Of a stretch of 64,000 nucleotides of DNA, positions 17,811 through 26,504 are shown piece after piece. The number at the start of each line of letters is the position of its first letter. Within the stretch, counting starts at the first letter, position 1. The notes under the pieces are model-generated. The model had not been told where the DNA came from. It saw nothing but the letters and a program-made list of their open reading frames with translations, and ran no database searches. Origin of the DNA: Streptomyces tauricus. GTDB taxonomy: Bacteria > Actinomycetota > Actinomycetes > Streptomycetales > Streptomycetaceae. The DNA lies in contig NZ_BMVY01000023.1 of the NCBI RefSeq assembly GCF_014650955.1, positions 62,001 through 126,000 of the forward strand. Direction: 5' to 3'. Position numbers and translations under genes: made by a program.

Positions 17811-18124
17811 TTCGTTTATCACGATCTGTGGCACAACCTGTGGCACCGCTCGTGGGTCAGAGGCTGTGGGGCACCCGGTACGGCACGTGTCGCGTGCCGC
17901 GGTCGGGTGTCGCAGCCGCGTGCCGCGGCCTTTCGGCCACAGCCTTGGAACAGGCGTGGGAGATATACAGGCCCGGGGGATATACCTGACGTGTGCCGGG
18001 CCGGGGGCGGGACCTCCGGCCGAGTCGCACGTGGTGGCGCGCGAGATGCTGCACGTTGTGGCGCGCGTCGCGTCGCGCATTCTGATCAAGACTGATCGAG
18101 CCTGAGCAAGTTCGGAGGACACCA

Positions 18125-19483
18125 GTGGGACGACTCTTCGGGACGGACGGCGTACGTGGTGTCGCCAACGCGGATCTGACGGCCGAGCTCACGCTCGGTC
18201 TCTCCGTGGCGGCGGCGCACGTACTGGCCGAAGCGGGAACCTTCGAAGGCCACCGGCCGACGGCGGTGGTCGGACGGGACCCGCGTGCGTCCGGGGAGTT
18301 CCTGGAGGCCGCCGTGGTCGCGGGCCTCGCCAGCGCCGGTGTGGACGTGCTGCTCGTCGGCGTCCTGCCGACCCCCGCGGTGGCGTATCTCACGGGCGCC
18401 CTCGGCGCCGACCTCGGTGTGATGCTCTCCGCGAGCCACAACGCCATGCCGGACAACGGCGTCAAGTTCTTCGCCCGCGGCGGGCACAAGCTCGCCGACG
18501 AGCTGGAGGACCGGATCGAGTCCGTCTACGAGGAGCACCGCACCGGCGCTCCCTGGGACCGGCCGACCGGCGCGGGCGTCGGACGGATCCGGTCGTACGA
18601 GGAGGGCTTCGAGAAGTACGTCGCCCATCTCCTCGCCGCCGTCCCGAACCGGCTGGAAGGCCTGAAGGTCGTCCTCGACGAGGCGCACGGCGCTGCCGCG
18701 CGGGTCTCGCCCGAGGTCTTCACGCGCGCGGGCGCCGAGATCGTCACGATCGGCGCCGAGCCCGACGGCCTCAACATCAACGACGGCTGCGGCTCCACCC
18801 ACCTCGGCCTGCTGAAGGCCGCCGTCATCGAGCACGGCGCCGATCTCGGCATCGCGCACGACGGTGACGCCGACCGGTGCCTGGCCGTGGACCACACCGG
18901 CGCCGAGGTCGACGGGGACCAGATCCTCGCCGTGCTCGCGCTCGCCATGCGGGAGCGGTCCGAACTGCGGTCCGACACCGTTGTCGCCACGGTCATGTCG
19001 AACCTCGGGTTCAAGCTGGCCATGGAGCGCGAAGGGGTGTCCCTCGTACAGACCGGGGTCGGTGACCGGTATGTGCTGGAGGAGATGAAGCGGCACGACT
19101 ACGCGCTCGGCGGTGAGCAGTCGGGGCACGTGATCATCCTGGATCACGCGACCACGGGTGACGGGACGCTGACCGGGCTGCTGCTCGCGGCTCGGGTCGC
19201 GCAGACGGGGCGTACGTTGCGGGAGCTGGCGTCCGTGATGGAGCGGTTGCCGCAGGTGCTGATCAATGTGCCCGACGTCGACCGGTCGCGGGTGTCGACG
19301 TCCGCGGAGCTGGCGGCCGCTGTGGCTGAGGCGGAGCGGGAGCTCGGGGCTACTGGGCGGGTGCTTCTGCGGCCGTCCGGGACCGAGCCGCTTGTGCGGG
19401 TGATGGTTGAGGCCGCTGACATCGATCAGGCTCGGTCTGTGGCGGGGCGGCTTGCTGATGCGGTGAAGTCCGCGCTGGGGTGA
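18125..19483 (+). CDS. glmM: Phosphoglucosamine mutase
   Basis: Converts glucosamine-6-P to glucosamine-1-P for UDP-GlcNAc and hence peptidoglycan. 452 residues from GTG 18125 (GTTCGGAGGACACCA upstream). FGTDGVRGVAN, phosphoserine loop MLSASHNAMPDNG, metal loop DGDADR, sugar-binding GGEQSGH and phosphate-binding RPSGTEPLVRVMVE are all present. GlmS, the preceding step, is encoded 2.6 kb downstream. Confidence 0.98.
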   Translation: MGRLFGTDGVRGVANADLTAELTLGLSVAAAHVLAEAGTFEGHRPTAVVGRDPRASGEFLEAAVVAGLASAGVDVLLVGVLPTPAVAYLTGALGADLGVMLSASHNAMPDNGVKFFARGGHKLADELEDRIESVYEEHRTGAPWDRPTGAGVGRIRSYEEGFEKYVAHLLAAVPNRLEGLKVVLDEAHGAAARVSPEVFTRAGAEIVTIGAEPDGLNINDGCGSTHLGLLKAAVIEHGADLGIAHDGDADRCLAVDHTGAEVDGDQILAVLALAMRERSELRSDTVVATVMSNLGFKLAMEREGVSLVQTGVGDRYVLEEMKRHDYALGGEQSGHVIILDHATTGDGTLTGLLLAARVAQTGRTLRELASVMERLPQVLINVPDVDRSRVSTSAELAAAVAEAERELGATGRVLLRPSGTEPLVRVMVEAADIDQARSVAGRLADAVKSALG

Positions 19484-19554
19484 AGCTGGGTTCCCGTTTG
19501 AACGTGGGTTCCCGGTAGGGGTGGGGCTGGGGTGCGGGGGCGTTGTGGCTGGTT

Positions 19555-19625
19555 GCGCCGTTCCCCGCGCCCCTGAAGGGGTGCGCCCCCTAAAGGCAAA
19601 AGACTGCGCCGTTCCCCGCGCCCCT
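19555..19625 (+). repeat. Intergenic 20-bp repeat, array E (two copies)
   Basis: Copies at 19555 and 19606 in the glmM/DUF389 convergent gap. The first is 71 bases after the glmM stop and has the extended leader GTTGTGGCTGGTT. The last base of the second coincides with the first base of the convergent gene's stop codon (complement of TAA, 19625-19627). Confidence 0.95.
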
Positions 19626-20548
19626 TACGTGGTGGTTCTGGACCAGAGCCATTTTTGGGTCAGGAGTGTGAGGGTGCCTGCCAGGACGATTCCTAGGAGG
19701 TTCAGGAGTAGTTGGTTGGTGGAGCCCAGGGTTTGGGATGTGTCTCCGTAGCTGAGAGCGACCGCCGCGTTCGCCGCGGCCGGGACCGTGGTGACCGAGA
19801 TGGCCACCCCCACCAGGAGGCCCGACTTGGCCGAGGTCAGGGAGAGGGTTCCGGCGATGCCCGCGAGGACCGCCACGACGAACGAGAACGCGTCAGGGGC
19901 GTAGACGAAGGCCGTGTTGGGCCGGTCGCCCTCCAGCATGTCCTCGGTGAACAGGCCCAGGCCGTCCATCAGCAGGCTGAACAGCACGGTCACGGCCATC
20001 GCCACGGCGAAACCCACCAGCAGGGCGACGAGTGAGCGCAGCGCCAGGCGTGGCCGGCGCCGGACCACGGCCGTGCTGAAGCCGGCCAGCGGGCCGAACT
20101 CCGGGCCCACCGCCATCGCGCCCACGATCAGGATCGCGTTGTCGAGGATGACACCGCAGGCCGCGATCATCGTGGCGAGCGTGATGAAGGCCAGGTAGGT
20201 GACCGAGAGCGTCGACTCCTCGTGGGTTGCCTCCGCCAACTGCTCCCACAGGACCGCGTCGGCGCCCTCGCCGGGGGCGTCGATCTCCGCCTGGTCGGCG
20301 CGCTTCGACAGCGACAGGTCGATGTCCTCGACGGCGATCGACCCGGTCCTGTCGATCTCCAGCTCGCGCAGTCCGCCGATCAGTTCGTCGCCCGCCTCGC
20401 GTGCCACGTCGACCATCACGATGTCGCCGACGGGGTTGCGGGCGGCTCCCGGTACGACCGCCAGATGGGTCGTGCCGACGGTCTCCTCGATCAGGCGGAT
20501 CACGGCGTCGGTCCGGTCGGACGGGGTGATCAGGCGCAGGTGCAGCAT
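19625..20548 (-). CDS. DUF389 family membrane protein
   Basis: 307 residues from an ATG at 20548. Residues 1-~110 form a soluble, acidic alpha/beta N-terminal domain (LHLRLITPSDRTDAVIRLI). The rest has about six membrane helices, including the family segment with ASFITLATMIAACGV-like sequence (here FITLATMIAACGVILDNA), VGAMAVGPEFGPLAG and TSAKSGLLVGVAISV. The family function is unknown; transport has been suggested. It is convergent with glmM and upstream of nothing on its strand but array E. Confidence 0.85.
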   Translation of the reverse strand: MLHLRLITPSDRTDAVIRLIEETVGTTHLAVVPGAARNPVGDIVMVDVAREAGDELIGGLRELEIDRTGSIAVEDIDLSLSKRADQAEIDAPGEGADAVLWEQLAEATHEESTLSVTYLAFITLATMIAACGVILDNAILIVGAMAVGPEFGPLAGFSTAVVRRRPRLALRSLVALLVGFAVAMAVTVLFSLLMDGLGLFTEDMLEGDRPNTAFVYAPDAFSFVVAVLAGIAGTLSLTSAKSGLLVGVAISVTTVPAAANAAVALSYGDTSQTLGSTNQLLLNLLGIVLAGTLTLLTQKWLWSRTTT

Positions 20549-20585
20549 GGGGGCAGGGTAGTCGGACCGAGTGACAGGGAGCCGG

Positions 20586-21575
20586 TCAGAGCTTGCGCAG
20601 GCTCAGCTTCTGGACCTTGTGGTCCGGGCCCTTGCGGACGACGAGGGTGGCGCGGCCGCGGGTCGGGGCCACGTTCTCCAGGAGGTTGACCTTGTTGACG
20701 GTCCGCCAGGTCGTACGGGCGTAGTCGAGGGCCTCCTCCTCGGAGACCTGCGTGTACTTGCGGAAGTACGAGGACGGGTTCTGGAACGCCGTCTCGCGCA
20801 GCCGGCGGAAGCGGTTCAGGTACCAGAGCTCGATGTCCTCGGCGCGCGCGTCCACGTACACGCTGAAGTCGAAGTAGTCGGCGAGGCCGACGCGGGTGCG
20901 GCCGTCCTTGCCGGGGAGGGCGGGCTGCAGGACGTTCAGGCCCTCGACGATCAGGATGTCCGGGCGGCGGACGGTGAGCCGTTCGTCCGGGACGATGTCG
21001 TAGATGAGGTGGGAGTAGACGGGGGCCGTCACCTCGTCCTTGCCCGCCTTGATGTCGGCGACGAACCGGGTCAGCGCCCGGCGGTCGTACGACTCCGGGA
21101 AGCCCTTCCTGGACATCAGACCGCGGGCCTGGAGCTCCTTGGTCGGCAGCAGGAAACCGTCCGTGGTGACCCGCTCGACGCGCGGATGCTCCGGCCAGCG
21201 GGACAGCAGGGCCTGGAGGAGGCGGGCGACGGTGGACTTGCCGACGGCGACCGAGCCCGCCACGCCTATCACGAACGGCGTACCGGACTGCGACCCCTTT
21301 TCTCCGAGGAAGGTGTTCAGGGCACCGCGCAGGCCGTCGGTCGCGCCCACGTAGAGGTTCAGGAGCCGGGACAGCGGCAGATAGATGTCCCGTACCTCGT
21401 CGAGGTCGATGACATCGCCGAGACCGCGCAGTCTCTCCACCTCCTCGGCGGTCAGCGGGAGGGGCGTCTTCTCACGCAGCGCGCTCCACTGGGCGCGGGT
21501 GAGGTCGACGTAGGGAGTCGCCTCCGGCCTGGGCCGGTGGGCGCTCCGCGGCAACGGGGAGACCGATGAGATCAC
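20586..21575 (-). CDS. coaA: Type I pantothenate kinase
   Basis: First step of coenzyme A synthesis, ATP-dependent phosphorylation of pantothenate. 329 residues from GTG 21575. P-loop GVAGSVAVGKST near residue 105, then SRWPEHPRVERVTTDGFLLP, YSHLIYDIVP and PDILIVEGLNVLQ; the C-terminus KVQKLSLRKL is typical. Divergent from the small gene at 21731 and glmS. Confidence 0.97.
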   Translation of the reverse strand: MISSVSPLPRSAHRPRPEATPYVDLTRAQWSALREKTPLPLTAEEVERLRGLGDVIDLDEVRDIYLPLSRLLNLYVGATDGLRGALNTFLGEKGSQSGTPFVIGVAGSVAVGKSTVARLLQALLSRWPEHPRVERVTTDGFLLPTKELQARGLMSRKGFPESYDRRALTRFVADIKAGKDEVTAPVYSHLIYDIVPDERLTVRRPDILIVEGLNVLQPALPGKDGRTRVGLADYFDFSVYVDARAEDIELWYLNRFRRLRETAFQNPSSYFRKYTQVSEEEALDYARTTWRTVNKVNLLENVAPTRGRATLVVRKGPDHKVQKLSLRKL

Positions 21576-21730
21576 AGTCCATTGTTACGGGAGTTTGAAC
21601 GGAGCGTCGGGTGTGCTCGGTCACGTCGGTGCGTTCTGCACGCGTCCGGGGCTCTGGACCACCGGGTCGTACGGGCATAGCGTGCCGCCCACCCGGGAGC
21701 GAGCCGCCTTCCGGGGCGCCGGCGGTGGGG

Positions 21731-22000
21731 ATGGTCGTCATGACCGTACGTTTCCGAGTGCGTGGCCTGGGCGGGAGCAGACCCGGGGGAGGGGCCGGGG
21801 GCAGCTCCGGCCGTGGCGCGGCCGATGTGGCGGGCCAGGTGTGCAGTGAACTGGCCGTCGATCTGCCGGACGAGGACCTGGGGGAGTACCTCTACGACTG
21901 CATCGACCTCTACCGGATGGGCAGCAAGCCGCGCTGCGAGGAGGTCGAGTACCTGGGGATGGTGCAGGACGCGATCGACCGCATCGAGGGCGGCGAGTAG
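21731..22000 (+). CDS. Small protein of unknown function upstream of glmS
   Basis: 89 residues from ATG 21731, or 86 from ATG 21740. After a Gly/Ser/Arg-rich start the protein becomes acidic: CSELAVDLPDEDLGEYLYD, then CIDLYRMGSKPRCEEVEYL, ending DAIDRIEGGE. The conserved-looking helical C-terminal half and codon bias support a real gene. No family assigned. It ends 94 bases before glmS. Confidence 0.6.
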   Translation: MVVMTVRFRVRGLGGSRPGGGAGGSSGRGAADVAGQVCSELAVDLPDEDLGEYLYDCIDLYRMGSKPRCEEVEYLGMVQDAIDRIEGGE

Positions 22001-22094
22001 AGGGGACCGGCCCGGGGCGGCGACGGCCCGGGAATTTCCGATATCGGGCACGCGGTGCCTCGGTGGGGCGCGCGTCGGCATCTAGGCTGCCGCC

Positions 22095-23942
22095 ATGTGC
22101 GGAATCGTGGGATACGTGGGGTCGCAGTCGGCGCTCGATGTGGTGGTTGCCGGACTGAAGCGGCTGGAGTACCGGGGTTACGACTCGGCGGGCATCGCGG
22201 TGCTCGCGGACGGCGGGATGGCGGCGGCGAAGAAGGCCGGCAAGCTCGCCAACCTGGAGAAGGAGCTGGTCGAGCGGCCGTTGCCGACGGGTTCGACGGG
22301 CATCGGGCACACGCGCTGGGCCACGCACGGCGGGCCGACGGACGCGAACGCCCACCCGCATCTCGACAACGCCGGGCGGGTCGCGGTCGTCCACAACGGC
22401 ATCATCGAGAACTTCGCCGCGCTGCGGGCCGAGCTGGCCGAGCGCGGGCACACGCTCTCCTCCGAGACCGACACCGAGGTCGTGGCGCATCTGCTCGCCG
22501 AGGAGTTCTCCGCGTGCGCCGATCTCGCCGAGTCGATGCGGCTGGTGTGCCGGCGCCTCGAAGGAGCCTTCACGCTGGTGGCCGCGCACGCCGACGAGCC
22601 GGACGTGGTCGTGGGGGCGCGGCGGAACTCGCCCCTCGTCGTCGGCGTGGGGGAGGGGGAGGCCTTCCTCGCCTCGGACGTCGCCGCGTTCATCGCGCAC
22701 ACGCGGTCCGCGATCGAGCTGGGGCAGGACCAGGTGGTCGAACTGCGGCGCGACGCGGTGATCGTCACCGGGTTCGACGGGTCACCCGCCGAGACGCGGG
22801 CGTACCACGTCGACTGGGACGTGTCCGCCGCCGAGAAGGGCGGCTACGACTACTTCATGCTCAAGGAGATCGCCGAGCAGCCGAAGGCGGTCGCCGACAC
22901 GCTGCTGGGCCGCGTCGACGCGAGCGGTTCGCTGACGCTCGACGAGGTGCGGATCGCGCCCGGGGCGCTGCGGGAGGTCGACAAGGTCGTCGTGGTGGCC
23001 TGCGGGACCGCCTTCCACGCGGGGCTCATCGCCAAGTACGCCATCGAGCACTGGACCCGGATCCCGTGCGAGGTGGAGCTGGCGAGCGAGTTCCGGTACC
23101 GGGATCCGATCCTGGACGCGCGGACGCTGGTGATCGCCATCTCGCAGTCCGGGGAGACCATGGACACGCTGATGGCGCTGCGGCACGCGCGCGAGCAGGG
23201 CGCGAAGGTCCTGGCCGTCTGCAACACGAACGGCTCGACGATCCCGCGCGAGTCGGACGCGGTGTTGTACACGCACGCGGGACCGGAGGTCGCGGTCGCC
23301 TCCACGAAGGCGTTCCTGACGCAGCTCGTGGCCTGCTACCTGGTCGCCCTGTATCTGGGGCAGGTGCGCGGCACGAAGTGGGGCGACGAGATCCGGGCGG
23401 TCGTACGCGACCTGTCCCGCATCGCGGAGGACGTCGACCGCGTCCTGGAGACGATGGAGCCGGTACGGGAGCTAGCGCGGTCGCTGGCCGACAAGAACAC
23501 CGTGCTGTTCCTGGGCCGGCACGTGGGCTACCCGGTAGCCCTGGAGGGCGCGCTCAAGCTCAAGGAACTCGCCTACATGCACGCGGAGGGCTTCGCGGCG
23601 GGCGAGCTGAAGCACGGGCCGATCGCCCTGATCGAGGACGACCTGCCGGTGGTCGTGGTGGTGCCGTCGCCACGGGGGCGGTCGGTGCTGCACGACAAGA
23701 TCGTCTCCAACATCCAGGAGATCCGGGCGCGGGGGGCGCGGACGATCGTGATCGCGGAGGAGGGCGACGAGACGGTGGTGCCGTACGCGGACCACCTGAT
23801 CCGGATCCCGGCGACACCGGTGCTGTTGCAGCCGCTGGTCGCGACGGTCCCGCTGCAGGTGTTCGCCTGCGAACTGGCTACCGCCCGGGGTAACGAGGTG
23901 GATCAGCCACGCAACTTGGCGAAGTCCGTGACGGTGGAGTGA
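22095..23942 (+). CDS. glmS: Glutamine-fructose-6-phosphate aminotransferase (isomerising)
   Basis: Makes glucosamine-6-phosphate from fructose-6-P and glutamine, committing flux to amino sugars. 615 residues; N-terminal glutaminase with nucleophile Cys2 (MCGIVGYVGSQ), GIGHTRWATHG and HPHLDN; two SIS domains with SQSGETMDT, SFASTKAF-like VASTKAFLTQ and the C-terminal ELKHGPIALI, ending DQPRNLAKSVTVE. Its last 40 bases overlap the convergent DUF397 gene. Confidence 0.98.
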   Translation: MCGIVGYVGSQSALDVVVAGLKRLEYRGYDSAGIAVLADGGMAAAKKAGKLANLEKELVERPLPTGSTGIGHTRWATHGGPTDANAHPHLDNAGRVAVVHNGIIENFAALRAELAERGHTLSSETDTEVVAHLLAEEFSACADLAESMRLVCRRLEGAFTLVAAHADEPDVVVGARRNSPLVVGVGEGEAFLASDVAAFIAHTRSAIELGQDQVVELRRDAVIVTGFDGSPAETRAYHVDWDVSAAEKGGYDYFMLKEIAEQPKAVADTLLGRVDASGSLTLDEVRIAPGALREVDKVVVVACGTAFHAGLIAKYAIEHWTRIPCEVELASEFRYRDPILDARTLVIAISQSGETMDTLMALRHAREQGAKVLAVCNTNGSTIPRESDAVLYTHAGPEVAVASTKAFLTQLVACYLVALYLGQVRGTKWGDEIRAVVRDLSRIAEDVDRVLETMEPVRELARSLADKNTVLFLGRHVGYPVALEGALKLKELAYMHAEGFAAGELKHGPIALIEDDLPVVVVVPSPRGRSVLHDKIVSNIQEIRARGARTIVIAEEGDETVVPYADHLIRIPATPVLLQPLVATVPLQVFACELATARGNEVDQPRNLAKSVTVE

Positions 23943-24121
23943 CCCTTCAGGGCGGAGAGGAAGGGGGTGAAGGCTCCGGCCGGGAAGGTGAGGGTGGCCC
24001 TGGCCGGGGTCTTGGAGTCGCGGACGGCTATGTGGGTGGGGGTGGTTGCGATCTCCACGCAGTCGTTGCCGTCGTCGGGGCCTGAGTAGGACGACTTCCG
24101 CCAGTGGTCGGGGGTGGTCAC
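23903..24121 (-). CDS. DUF397 small protein 1
   Basis: 72 residues, with the family signature WRKSSYSG, GNDCVEIA, IAVRDSK and the FPAGAFTPFLSALK end. DUF397 proteins are small partners of XRE/DUF5753 regulators in streptomycetes; some act with WhiJ- or AbaA-type loci in development. Its start overlaps the previous gene's stop by four bases (ATGA-type). The final dozen residues (HSTVTDFAKLRG) are read from the antisense of the glmS 3' end. Confidence 0.85.
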   Translation of the reverse strand: MTTPDHWRKSSYSGPDDGNDCVEIATTPTHIAVRDSKTPARATLTFPAGAFTPFLSALKGHSTVTDFAKLRG

Positions 24122-24315
24122 GTGGCCTTCAAGGCGTTGACGAAGGCGGCGAAGGCGTCGGCTGGGAAGTCGAGGGTGCGGTCCGACGGCGCCTTTGAGT
24201 CGCGTACGGCGACGCGGGAGGGCGAACTCGCGATCTCTACGCAGTCGTTGCCGTCATCGCCGTCGGAGTAGGACGACTTGCGCCAGTTGAGGGGGGCGAT
24301 CACCGGATGCCTCAC
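24118..24315 (-). CDS. DUF397 small protein 2
   Basis: 65 residues: LNWRKSSYSDGDDGNDCVEIA, VAVRDSKAPSDRTLDFP and FAAFVNALKAT. A close paralogue of the adjacent gene, probably a tandem duplication. It overlaps the regulator stop and the next DUF397 start by four bases each, so the three genes should be translated as a coupled unit. Confidence 0.87.
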   Translation of the reverse strand: MRHPVIAPLNWRKSSYSDGDDGNDCVEIASSPSRVAVRDSKAPSDRTLDFPADAFAAFVNALKAT

Positions 24316-25163
24316 AGTTCTTTGGCCAGTTCGTGGATGAAGTCACGCGATCGGTCGGGGGCGAGTGCAACCTCCTCAATCTTACGGAAGCGCGTTCGAA
24401 AGACGCCGAGCATGGCTTCGGAATCGATGAAGACCGAGCCGTGGGGTACATCGCGCACCACGGTGTCGAGTTTGGGGACGGGGCCACCGACGTACGTCAT
24501 GGTGCTTCCGGCTCTGGCGAAGCCTTCCAGGGTGAACGGCAGGACGCGGACCGTGATGTGATCGGCTTCCGAGAGGTCGAGGAGCCGCGAGAGTTGCGCC
24601 CTTGCGGCGGCGCGGTCGTCGACGATGATGCGTAGTGCTGCTTCGTGAATCACCAGTTCGTACGGGATGGCGTCAGGGCCCTCGATGATCACCCGGCGGT
24701 TGATGCGGTGGCGGACGCGCAACTCCCGCTCTTCGTCAGTGAGTTCGGGAACTCGGTTGGAGAAGATCGCACGGGCGTAGGCCTCCGTCTGAAGCGGCCC
24801 CGGGACGAACAGGACGGCGACGTCGCGTCGGCACCGAGCATGGTGATCCAGCTCGGAGAGATCCAGAAACGACGTGGGCAGTAGGCCCCGGTACTCCTCC
24901 CACCAGCCGCGTGTACGGTCCGTGGCCATCGCGACCAAGGCGTCGATGAACTCGGTGTCCGTGCACGCGTAGTGGGACGCGAGGCGGCGGAGGCGTTTCT
25001 CGCTCACGCCTGACGTGCCCAACTCGATCTGGCTGATCTGGACGGAGTTCACGCCGAGCAGCGCTCCCGCCTCGCGGGCGCTGAGTCCTGCCGCCTCGCG
25101 GAGCCTGCGCAGTTCGATCGCCAGGCGCAGCTGTCGCGCTGTTGGCTCGCGCTTGGTGCCCAT
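24312..25163 (-). CDS. XRE-family regulator with DUF5753 domain (WhiJ-like)
   Basis: 283 residues from ATG 25163. N-terminal helix-turn-helix (residues ~10-65: RLREAAGLSAREAGALLGVNS, then QISQIELGT). The C-terminal ~180 residues are the DUF5753 type (TEAYARAIF, VRHRINRRV, ALRIIVDDRAAARAQLSRLL). Such regulators sit beside DUF397 genes in many copies per Streptomyces genome. The 235-base divergent gap to 25399 has an AT-rich stretch (about 25228-25260), a likely regulatory site, but I cannot define an operator. Confidence 0.9.
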   Translation of the reverse strand: MGTKREPTARQLRLAIELRRLREAAGLSAREAGALLGVNSVQISQIELGTSGVSEKRLRRLASHYACTDTEFIDALVAMATDRTRGWWEEYRGLLPTSFLDLSELDHHARCRRDVAVLFVPGPLQTEAYARAIFSNRVPELTDEERELRVRHRINRRVIIEGPDAIPYELVIHEAALRIIVDDRAAARAQLSRLLDLSEADHITVRVLPFTLEGFARAGSTMTYVGGPVPKLDTVVRDVPHGSVFIDSEAMLGVFRTRFRKIEEVALAPDRSRDFIHELAKEL

Positions 25164-25398
25164 CGGCCGCTCCCTGGTTCAACGCGCCTGTCGCTGTGAC
25201 TCGTTCGGAGTCAGATTACGGGATCCAGTTGCTAAAGCTTAAATCTAAGGTCTACGTTCAGTGACGCGACGCGCACGCTGCGAGATGTGCGGGGCTCCGG
25301 AAGCGCACCACTCCGTTCTGCCGGGACGGCTGAGGCATGCCCACCGCCCGTGCCAGACGCAGATCTCCGATACCCCACCACCGAACCGGAGTTGACGC

Positions 25399-25821
25399 AT
25401 GCCTGAATTCGAGACCGGCGTGCCCTGGGAGTACTCCCTCTACATCCCCAACGACCTCCGGGCCGTCACGGTCAGCCGCCGCACCCTTCGGCTGATCCTC
25501 ACCATGCACGGCCTGATCCGCCACGTCGACGTCGCCGAACTCCTCGCCACCGAGCTGGTGAGCAACGCCGTACGGCACACCAAGGGGCCCGCCGCCCTCC
25601 GTGTGCGCTGGTCGGCCGGCGTGCTCCGGATCGGCGCGTGGGACGCGGACCCGGGCCCGCCGGAACCGCCGTGCCTGGCGGGTGACTTGCTCGACCTGTC
25701 GGAGGAGGGGCGCGGGCTCGCCCTGGTCAAGTCCTGCGCCGACACCTGGGGCTGGCACCCGCTGACCAGCAACGGCAACGGCGGCAAGTACGTGTGGTGC
25801 GAGCTGGCCTCGACGGCGTGA
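25399..25821 (+). CDS. RsbW-like ATP-binding protein (HATPase_c_2)
   Basis: 140 residues with GHKL ATPase motifs: N-box ELVSNAVRHT, DADPGPP in place of the usual DxGxG box, and EEGRGLALVKSC. This is the anti-sigma/serine-kinase type fold, here standalone. Divergent placement next to an XRE regulator and DUF397 proteins reproduces the AbaA-like three-part module of Streptomyces, so involvement in developmental or antibiotic control is a family-based inference only. Confidence 0.85.
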   Translation: MPEFETGVPWEYSLYIPNDLRAVTVSRRTLRLILTMHGLIRHVDVAELLATELVSNAVRHTKGPAALRVRWSAGVLRIGAWDADPGPPEPPCLAGDLLDLSEEGRGLALVKSCADTWGWHPLTSNGNGGKYVWCELASTA

Positions 25822-25882
25822 ACGCTGCACTCCCACAGAGGAGCCGAGTCCGTAGCCGGCGGGCGGGCCATAGGGTGCCCTG

Positions 25883-26254
25883 ATGAGCATCATCGGGGTC
25901 GGTATTGATGTGGCCGAGATCGAGCGGTTCGCTACGTCGTTGGAGCGGACGCCGGGGATGGCCGAGCGGCTGTTCCTGGAGAGCGAGTTGCTGTTGCCCA
26001 GCGGGGAGCGGCGGGGGATTGCCTCTCTTGCCGCTCGCTTCGCTGCGAAGGAGGCGCTTGCCAAGGCGTTGGGGGCGCCGGGGGGGCTTCGGTGGACCGA
26101 TGCCGAGGTGTTTGTGGAGGAGAGTGGGCAGCCTCGGCTTCGGGTCACGGGGACGGTTGCCGCGCGGGCGGCTGAGCTTGGGGTTGTGTCCTGGCATGTT
26201 TCGCTCAGCCATGATGCGGGGGTCGCCTCGGCGGTGGTGGTGGCGGAGGGGTAG
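25883..26254 (+). CDS. acpS: Holo-[acyl-carrier-protein] synthase
   Basis: Transfers 4'-phosphopantetheine from CoA to apo-ACP. 123 residues; metal-binding IGVGIDVAEIERF, catalytic FAAKEALAKALG and C-terminal HVSLSHDAGVASA. ATG 25883 follows the DUF/ATPase gene by 61 bases. The upstream location of nnr and alr is the usual streptomycete order. Confidence 0.96.
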   Translation: MSIIGVGIDVAEIERFATSLERTPGMAERLFLESELLLPSGERRGIASLAARFAAKEALAKALGAPGGLRWTDAEVFVEESGQPRLRVTGTVAARAAELGVVSWHVSLSHDAGVASAVVVAEG

Positions 26255-26304
26255 TCGCTCTGCGGGGGTGGGGTTCGTGGGCTGCGGGTGCGGTGTGGCT
26301 GGTT

Positions 26305-26401
26305 GCGCCGTTCCCCGCGCCCCTGAAGGGCGAAGGCTGCGCCGTTCCCCGCGCCCCTTAAGGGGCAAAGACCGAAAGATTGCGCCGTTCCCCGCGCCCC
26401 T
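26305..26401 (+). repeat. Intergenic 20-bp repeat, array F (three copies)
   Basis: Copies at 26305, 26339 and 26382 (spacings 34 and 43) in the 250-base acpS-nnr gap, starting 50 bases after the acpS stop. The first has the leader GTGTGGCTGGTT and trailer GAAGGGCGAA. Confidence 0.95.
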
Positions 26402-26504
26402 GGGGGAGTCTCGTCCGTCGTCGTCGGCTCAGGGGCTTGGGGAGCGCGCGTCCAGCGTGTGCAATCCGCTGCCGGTATGTGGGGCGTGAGGGAGACTCGG
26501 GTTC

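Noticed and set aside
25240..25390. A possible ~36-residue peptide (MCGAPEAHH...) upstream of the RsbW-like gene
   Set aside because: No Shine-Dalgarno, no codon-bias support and no recognisable family. Likely part of the divergent regulatory region.
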